Source: Promethearchaeota archaeon (lineage in GTDB: Archaea; Asgardarchaeota; Lokiarchaeia; Sigynarchaeales; SOKP01). From it: 10,612 nt of DNA. The notes under the pieces were generated by a model, which saw only the letters and a list, made by a program, of their open reading frames with translations, was not told the origin of the DNA and ran no database searches. The position numbers and the translations under genes were made by a program. The stretch is taken from assembly GCA_004524425.1 (NCBI GenBank), contig SDNN01000091.1, positions 1 through 10,612 on the forward strand. Reading direction: 5' to 3'. Numbering within the stretch: position 1 is the first letter of the stretch; every line of letters starts with the position of its first letter. Positions 6,743 to 10,612 of this stretch are shown here, piece by piece.

Positions 6743-7327
6743 ATGAGCGAAGTCTATACAAACAAGCAAAAAAAAATCGCCCTTGCTCTATACCTTTCAA
6801 TTGCAATTTCTTGTTTGGTTACGATAGGAGGGATAGTATATACTATTTCAGATCTAATCATGGCTACCGGAAAAATGGCACTTTTTTTAGGACTTAATAT
6901 AGGTTATCAAATAGCAATAATAGGAGCACTTTTAGCTGGCTTATTCTTTTTAATAGTATATTTCTTTGGTTTATATAAGAAAGGTGTTCAATTGATTTTA
7001 AGAAATATTTTCCGTAAAAAATACTATAATGATAAATATGCTAAAAGAATAGGAGTGCGAATCGCCGCAGGTGCATTGATGTTAAGTATATTTACCATTA
7101 TTATTGGATTATTATTTGCCGTTTTTTACGAACTCTTTACTGGTGGCAGCGACGGTGGTACCTTACCCTTATCAACCATATTTGTAAATTTTTCTCAAGG
7201 AGCAATAGTATTAACATTTGGCTTGTTTCTTTTTCTAATCATTGGCCTTATCTTTGCACTAAATTACCTATGGTATAATGGCTATTACATGATTTTAAAG
7301 CTTATTACTGACTTAGAAGAAGAATAA
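6743..7327 (+). CDS. Four-helix integral membrane protein of unknown function
   Basis: The 194-residue protein has four strongly hydrophobic segments: about residues 12-35, 52-77, 104-130 and 150-177. The loop between helices 2 and 3 is very basic (YKKGVQLILRNIFRKKYYNDKYAKR, 78-102), which by the positive-inside rule puts that loop and both termini in the cytoplasm. The short loop before helix 4 (GGSDGGT, 134-140) would be outside. The C-terminus ends in an acidic DLEEE. No catalytic, metal or transporter signature is visible, and I do not recognise the family. It is preceded by its own TATA box and followed by a strong T-tract, so it looks monocistronic. A glycerol-related role beside glpK would be a guess; it lacks the NPA motifs of a glycerol facilitator. 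Confidence 0.85.
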   Translation: MSEVYTNKQKKIALALYLSIAISCLVTIGGIVYTISDLIMATGKMALFLGLNIGYQIAIIGALLAGLFFLIVYFFGLYKKGVQLILRNIFRKKYYNDKYAKRIGVRIAAGALMLSIFTIIIGLLFAVFYELFTGGSDGGTLPLSTIFVNFSQGAIVLTFGLFLFLIIGLIFALNYLWYNGYYMILKLITDLEEE

Positions 7328-7336
7328 TTACTCTAC

Positions 7337-7350
7337 TTTTTTATTTTTTT
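7337..7350 (+). terminator. T-tract terminator after the membrane-protein gene
   Basis: TTTTTTATTTTTTT begins 9 nt after the stop codon. Long T-runs on the coding strand are the standard intrinsic stop signal for archaeal RNA polymerase. No hairpin precedes it, as expected in archaea. Confidence 0.6.
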
Positions 7351-7410
7351 AAATTATAAGCATTATAAGTCTAAAAACCTTTACTCTTTTCTCACTTAAA
7401 TTAATTGCTT

Positions 7411-7420
7411 TTTTTAAATA
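7411..7420 (+). promoter_or_regulatory. TATA box for the HerA-like gene; helps choose its start
   Basis: TTTTTAAATA is centred near 7416, placing transcription start at about 7441. That is downstream of the in-frame TTG at 7433 but 18 nt before the ATG at 7460, so it favours the ATG as the start codon. Confidence 0.45.
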
Positions 7421-7459
7421 CATTCAAAGATATTGAACATTTTTTGGGTACTCTATAAG

Positions 7460-8977
7460 ATGCCAACTAAAATTGGGACTATTTTTAACTTTAATCAATT
7501 ACCAAATGTTTCTAAATTTCCTTTTGTAATTAGTAAAAGAAAAGATGGTACGTTAGTAAAAAAAGGATTATTCGTTCATACAAAATCCAACGAAGGTTTT
7601 TTAATAGGAACTGTTGAGGAAATCATTCTCTTAAATGAGTACTTTTCTGATGCTTTAACCATAAAAGCATATAATAGTAACAGCAATCCTAATATTTTGA
7701 AAGGCCTTTTCCCCAGCGATGATTTTGAATTTGCAATAGCAATTGTTAAATGCCTGGGTATAATAAAATTTAAAAATGGTAATAATGAAGAAATTAGGAG
7801 TATTAAGAGAATGGCCTTTCCTGCAAGTCCTGGAGCTGACGTTTTTATAGTAGAAGATGAGATTTTGAACGCATTCATCGGTTTCGATTTAGAAAATGGG
7901 CTAAATCTCGGAAAAATTAAAGTTTCTGATTTCAATGTCAGAATTGACATGGATCGGTTACTCAATAAGCATTTTGCCATATTATCAATTTCAGGAGGAG
8001 GAAAAAGTTATCTCACTTCTATAATAATTGAGGAGCTGTTAAAGAGAAATGAATCCACTCCTGCAATAATCTTGATTGATGTACATGGGGAGTATTTGTA
8101 TCTAAAAGACGTTCCTGAAATTAAAGACAAAGTAAATGTTCAAAATAGTTCGTATTTTCAGATTGCTACACGTAAATTAAATGCCTGGTGGTTTAAAAGG
8201 TATCAAGAACAGATTTCAAATGTGCAGGTCAGAGAACTTTCCAAGTATCTGATAAAATTAAAGAAGATGGAAAAAAGCAAATATAGCTACGCCTTACAAG
8301 ATTTGATTAAATCCATTGAGGAAGATCCTGAAGGTAGCAAGAATACTAAAACTGCATTGATAGGGTGGCTCTCAGATTTAGAAAGGTTAAATCTGTTTGG
8401 TTCTCAAGAAAATCCGTTCATGGAAAACATCGTGAAACAAAAACAAATTACTATCTTTGATTTTTCAAGAGAAATTAGCATAAGAAAAAAACAAATAATT
8501 GTTGATTATATTTGTAATAGATTGTTTTTATTAAGAAGACAAGATAAGATACCTCCATTCCTCTTAATTGTAGAAGAGGCTCATCAATTTTGTCCTGAAG
8601 CGGCACATTATAAAGCCATATCGAAATCCATAATTGAAACTTTAGCAAGAGAGGGTAGAAAATTCATGGCTTGCCTGTGCTTGATTTCTCAACGTCCTAA
8701 AAAATTAAGTGCCACTGTGTTATCTCAGCTGAATTCTAAAATGATTCTCAATATTAAAAACCCGTACGATCTAAAACATTTAATGGATAGTTCAGAAGCG
8801 ATTTCAAAAGAATATGCTGAAATGATTTCTAGTTTAGGAGTAGGAGAGATGTTAGTAATAGGTAATGCTGTTAATTATCCCATTTTTATAAATATAAGAG
8901 AAAGAAATTTTAAATCTCAGGTTGAAGACAATTCTCTAACGAAGGTTTGTTTAAGCTGGGATAAAAAGAAATCATAA
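7460..8977 (+). CDS. HerA-like (DUF87) P-loop ATPase
   Basis: It belongs to the HerA/FtsK superfamily of ring-forming ATPases that move DNA; archaeal HerA works with the nuclease NurA in DNA end resection. Positions here count from ATG 7460 (505 residues). An N-terminal beta-rich region (1-60, starting MPTKIGTIFNF) fits a HAS-barrel. Walker A is SISGGGKS (176-183), with Ser in place of the usual first Gly. IILIDVHGEY (203-212) is the family's second conserved strand. Walker B is LLIVEEAH (368-375), followed by EGRK (398-401) and SQRP (410-413), all HerA hallmarks. An in-frame TTG at 7433 would add nine residues, but the TATA box at 7411-7420 argues for 7460. There is no NurA gene beside it; the 3' end overlaps the convergent small gene by 6 nt. 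It may be a HerA paralogue with another partner. Confidence 0.9.
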   Translation: MPTKIGTIFNFNQLPNVSKFPFVISKRKDGTLVKKGLFVHTKSNEGFLIGTVEEIILLNEYFSDALTIKAYNSNSNPNILKGLFPSDDFEFAIAIVKCLGIIKFKNGNNEEIRSIKRMAFPASPGADVFIVEDEILNAFIGFDLENGLNLGKIKVSDFNVRIDMDRLLNKHFAILSISGGGKSYLTSIIIEELLKRNESTPAIILIDVHGEYLYLKDVPEIKDKVNVQNSSYFQIATRKLNAWWFKRYQEQISNVQVRELSKYLIKLKKMEKSKYSYALQDLIKSIEEDPEGSKNTKTALIGWLSDLERLNLFGSQENPFMENIVKQKQITIFDFSREISIRKKQIIVDYICNRLFLLRRQDKIPPFLLIVEEAHQFCPEAAHYKAISKSIIETLAREGRKFMACLCLISQRPKKLSATVLSQLNSKMILNIKNPYDLKHLMDSSEAISKEYAEMISSLGVGEMLVIGNAVNYPIFINIRERNFKSQVEDNSLTKVCLSWDKKKS

Positions 8978-9214
8978 GAGTTCTTGCATTAATTTATCAC
9001 TAATTAATTGGTTATTTTTGTTTAAAACAATCATCTTTTTAGTTTTTGAAACCCGGAATACATTAATGATATTCATGGATTCTAGTTTCATTAGTATTTC
9101 CTCTAACATTAATGAATTTATATAAGGGAACTCTTTTTTGAGTAATTCTTCGATTCGCTTATCTAATATTTCTCCACGGTTTTTTATGAGAATATCTATA
9201 ATTGAATTTAGCAT
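8972..9214 (-). CDS. Small winged-helix-like protein, convergent with the HerA-like gene
   Basis: This 80-residue product is small but plausible. Helix 1 (NSIIDILIKNRG), helix 2 (DKRIEELLKKEF) and helix 3 (SLMLEEILMKLESMNII) lead into a two-strand wing (NVFRVSKTKKMIVLN, 51-65). This is the order of a winged-helix DNA-binding domain, with basic residues in the wing. No ligand domain, cysteine cluster or membrane segment is present. Its stop codon lies inside the last codons of the HerA-like gene (6-nt overlap, opposite strand). A TATA-like box and a perfect inverted repeat sit upstream, so self-regulation is possible. The family is not recognised; the fold is inferred from helix-strand pattern. 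A structural or partner role for the HerA-like ATPase is the alternative. Confidence 0.65.
   Translation of the reverse strand: MLNSIIDILIKNRGEILDKRIEELLKKEFPYINSLMLEEILMKLESMNIINVFRVSKTKKMIVLNKNNQLISDKLMQELL
9012..9023 (+). terminator. Possible T-tract stop for the HerA-like gene
   Basis: TTATTTTTGTTT lies 34 nt past the stop codon, within the antisense small gene. If used, the HerA-like transcript would run into the convergent gene before ending. Weak, because T-rich stretches are common in this DNA. Confidence 0.3.
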
Positions 9215-9260
9215 GGGTTTTTGATTCCAGCGATATGAATCGATAATTTTTCACCACGTT

Positions 9261-9280
9261 ATTTTTTTATATTAATTAAT
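9261..9280 (-). promoter_or_regulatory. TATA-like box for the small winged-helix gene
   Basis: On the minus strand this reads ATTAATTAATATAAAAAAAT, centred about 56 nt before the ATG at 9214. It would give a start near 9244 and a leader of about 30 nt. The inverted repeat at 9285-9298 lies just upstream of it. Confidence 0.45.
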
Positions 9281-9284
9281 TTGA

Positions 9285-9298
9285 TGATTCGTGAATCA
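9285..9298. repeat. Perfect inverted repeat, possible operator
   Basis: TGATTC-GT-GAATCA has two 6-bp arms that match exactly around a 2-bp centre. It lies immediately upstream of the TATA-like box of the small winged-helix gene, where an archaeal activator or repressor could bind. A looser copy of the half-sites, GATTC (9223-9227) and GAATC (9237-9241), sits between that TATA box and the start codon. Chance palindromes of this size do occur in AT-rich DNA. Confidence 0.4.
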
Positions 9299-9312
9299 AG
9301 AAAAAGAAAATT
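9299..9312 (-). terminator. Possible T-rich terminator after the Cdc48-family gene
   Basis: On the minus strand this reads AATTTTCTTTTTCTT, about 46 nt past the stop codon. It is pyrimidine-rich and in the right place to end the Cdc48 transcript before the promoter of the next gene, but it is interrupted by C residues. Confidence 0.4.
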
Positions 9313-9358
9313 CTGTATGATTAAAAGAATTCTTCCCATCTAATTAACTTTTTTAAAA

Positions 9359-10612
9359 TCATACAAACAATCCATCTTCTTTTTTTTCTTTAATTCTTCT
9401 TCTTTTTAATCTTTCACCAAATTCTTCATACCATTTAGCTATCTCTGGGGTTATTGTGGGATGGATTTCTTTTCTGGCTTGCTCAAAATGCTCTATAGAC
9501 ACAACTCTTGCTCTAATATTTTCTCTTAACGCATGCATGGCTGCCTCACGGCATAAAGTTTCGATATCTGCACCTGAAAATCCAACATCAATTATTTCAT
9601 TTATCTCCTCTACTTTCAGATTTGTGGCCAATGGCATGTTCTTGGTATAGATTTTTAGGATTTCATGTTGGGTGTTTTCATCAGGAGCAGGGACCAAAAG
9701 TACTCTATCAATCCTTCCAGGTCTTATTAATGCAGGATCTAATATATCTGGACGATTAGTGGCGGCAATCACTACGATATCTTTCATGGTTTCTAAGCCA
9801 TCCAATTCAGTAAGAAATTGAGATAATACTTTTTCACTAACTCCTGAGTCAGAAGTGTGTCGACCTCTAATGGGGGCGACAGAATCGAATTCATCAAAGA
9901 AAATAATGCATGGTGCTGCCATTTTTGCCTTTCGAAATACTTCCCTAATTGCTTTTTCACTTTCTCCAACCCACTTGGATAATAGTTCTGGACCTTTAAT
10001 GGAAATAAAATTTGCCTTGCTTTCTGTCGCTACTGCTCTGGCCAGCAGAGTTTTTCCGCATCCTGGAGGACCATAAAGTAAAATGCCTTTTGGGGGATTT
10101 ATACCCATTCTCATGAATATTTTTGGATGACTAAGAGGCCATTCGACAGATTCAATTAGTTTCTGTTTCAACTCTTCCAAACCTCCGACTTGATCCCACT
10201 TCACATTAGGTACTTCTACAAAGACTTCTCTTATCCCTGAAGGCAATACTTCCTTTAATGCATCCTCGAAATCATCTACAGTAACTTCTATCTGCTCTAA
10301 AAGTTCGGGATCAATCATTTCTGACTCTAAATTAATTTTAGGTAAATATCTCCTTAAAGCAGCCATGGCAGCTTCACGGCAGACTGCTGAAATGTCTGCA
10401 CCTACAAAGCCATGAGTTATTTGGGCAAATTTCTTGAGAGATATTTTTTTATCTAAGGGCATATTTCGCGTATGAATTTGGAATATTTCTCTACGACCCT
10501 TCTCATTGGGAACTTTTATTTCAATTTCACGATCGAATCTTCCAGGACGACGTAGCGCTGAATCAAGACTATTAGGTCTATTTGTCGCACCGATAACTAT
10601 AACTTTTCCTCG
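9359..10612 (-). CDS. cdc48: Cdc48/VAT (p97)-family AAA+ ATPase, N-terminal part cut by window edge
   Basis: This is a protein-unfolding ATPase with two AAA+ rings that extracts and unfolds substrates, in archaea able to feed the 20S proteasome. The frame is open to base 10612, giving 417 C-terminal residues (numbered from the edge); about 300 residues (N-domain and the first part of D1) are missing. The ATG at 10462 is an internal Met and not the start. The D1 remnant has sensor 1 GATNRPNSLD (8-17) and arginine fingers in RRPGRFD (21-27). D2 is complete: Walker A GPPGCGKT (181-188), pore-loop region LLSKWVGESE (210-219), Walker B IIFFDEFD (236-243), sensor 1 AATNRPD (283-289) and RPGRID (297-302). 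After the lid domain comes a basic stretch (KRRRIKEKK) and the end Gly-Leu-Phe-Val, which resembles a HbYX tail. It lies upstream of, and on the same strand as, the small winged-helix gene. Confidence 0.95.
   Translation of the reverse strand, partial: RGKVIVIGATNRPNSLDSALRRPGRFDREIEIKVPNEKGRREIFQIHTRNMPLDKKISLKKFAQITHGFVGADISAVCREAAMAALRRYLPKINLESEMIDPELLEQIEVTVDDFEDALKEVLPSGIREVFVEVPNVKWDQVGGLEELKQKLIESVEWPLSHPKIFMRMGINPPKGILLYGPPGCGKTLLARAVATESKANFISIKGPELLSKWVGESEKAIREVFRKAKMAAPCIIFFDEFDSVAPIRGRHTSDSGVSEKVLSQFLTELDGLETMKDIVVIAATNRPDILDPALIRPGRIDRVLLVPAPDENTQHEILKIYTKNMPLATNLKVEEINEIIDVGFSGADIETLCREAAMHALRENIRARVVSIEHFEQARKEIHPTITPEIAKWYEEFGERLKRRRIKEKKEDGLFV

Noticed and set aside
7576..7980. 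134-codon minus-strand ORF inside the HerA-like gene
   Set aside because: Despite its length it is antisense to a well-supported gene and its hydrophobic Ser/Leu-rich sequence reflects the opposite-strand codon pattern.
9456..10076. Two plus-strand ORFs (64 and 73 codons) antisense to the Cdc48-family gene
   Set aside because: They lie opposite conserved D2 motifs including Walker A and B; shadows of the real frame.
1..10612. tRNA, rRNA, CRISPR arrays and insertion sequences
   Set aside because: Reading both strands showed no tRNA-like arms, no regularly spaced repeats, no transposase motifs and no terminal inverted repeats.

Overview
The window looks like chromosomal DNA from an archaeon, most likely an Asgard (Lokiarchaeia-type) genome. 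The evidence is: very AT-rich DNA; archaeal TATA-like boxes (for example 5011-5024, 6678-6688, 7411-7420) with few strong Shine-Dalgarno sites; a Cdc48/VAT-type tandem AAA+ ATPase; a HerA-family (DUF87) ATPase; and a small protein with a longin/roadblock-like domain, a fold expanded in Asgard archaea. The lineage is inferred from style and gene content. No rRNA or marker gene confirms it.

Left part (1-2928): an edge-truncated minus-strand gene of unknown function (1-824) carries a weak nucleotidyltransferase-like motif. It faces away from a plus-strand pair: a beta-order SPPY-type DNA methyltransferase with an unassigned C-terminal extension (980-2200), then a zinc-ribbon protein of unknown function (2248-2928). 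This has the look of a small restriction-modification or defence module, but no nuclease is recognisable.

Middle-left (2949-4757): three tightly packed minus-strand genes form an apparent operon: a longin/roadblock-like protein, a basic helical protein whose start overlaps it by 29 nt, and a small acidic helical protein 11 nt further on. None has an assignable biochemical function. This is the best candidate here for an undescribed system.

Centre (4758-7350): about 300 bp of AT-rich promoter DNA precedes a glycerol kinase gene (glpK) that keeps the glycerol-binding residues. A four-helix membrane protein with its own TATA box and a T-tract terminator follows.

Right part (7460-10612): a HerA-like hexameric-type ATPase converges on, and overlaps by 6 nt, a small winged-helix-like protein. 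Upstream of that protein is a perfect inverted repeat that could be an operator. The window ends inside a minus-strand Cdc48-family gene, with the end of D1, all of D2 and the C-terminus present. Its C-terminus, Leu-Phe-Val, resembles a HbYX proteasome-docking tail. No RNA genes, CRISPR arrays or insertion sequences were seen.
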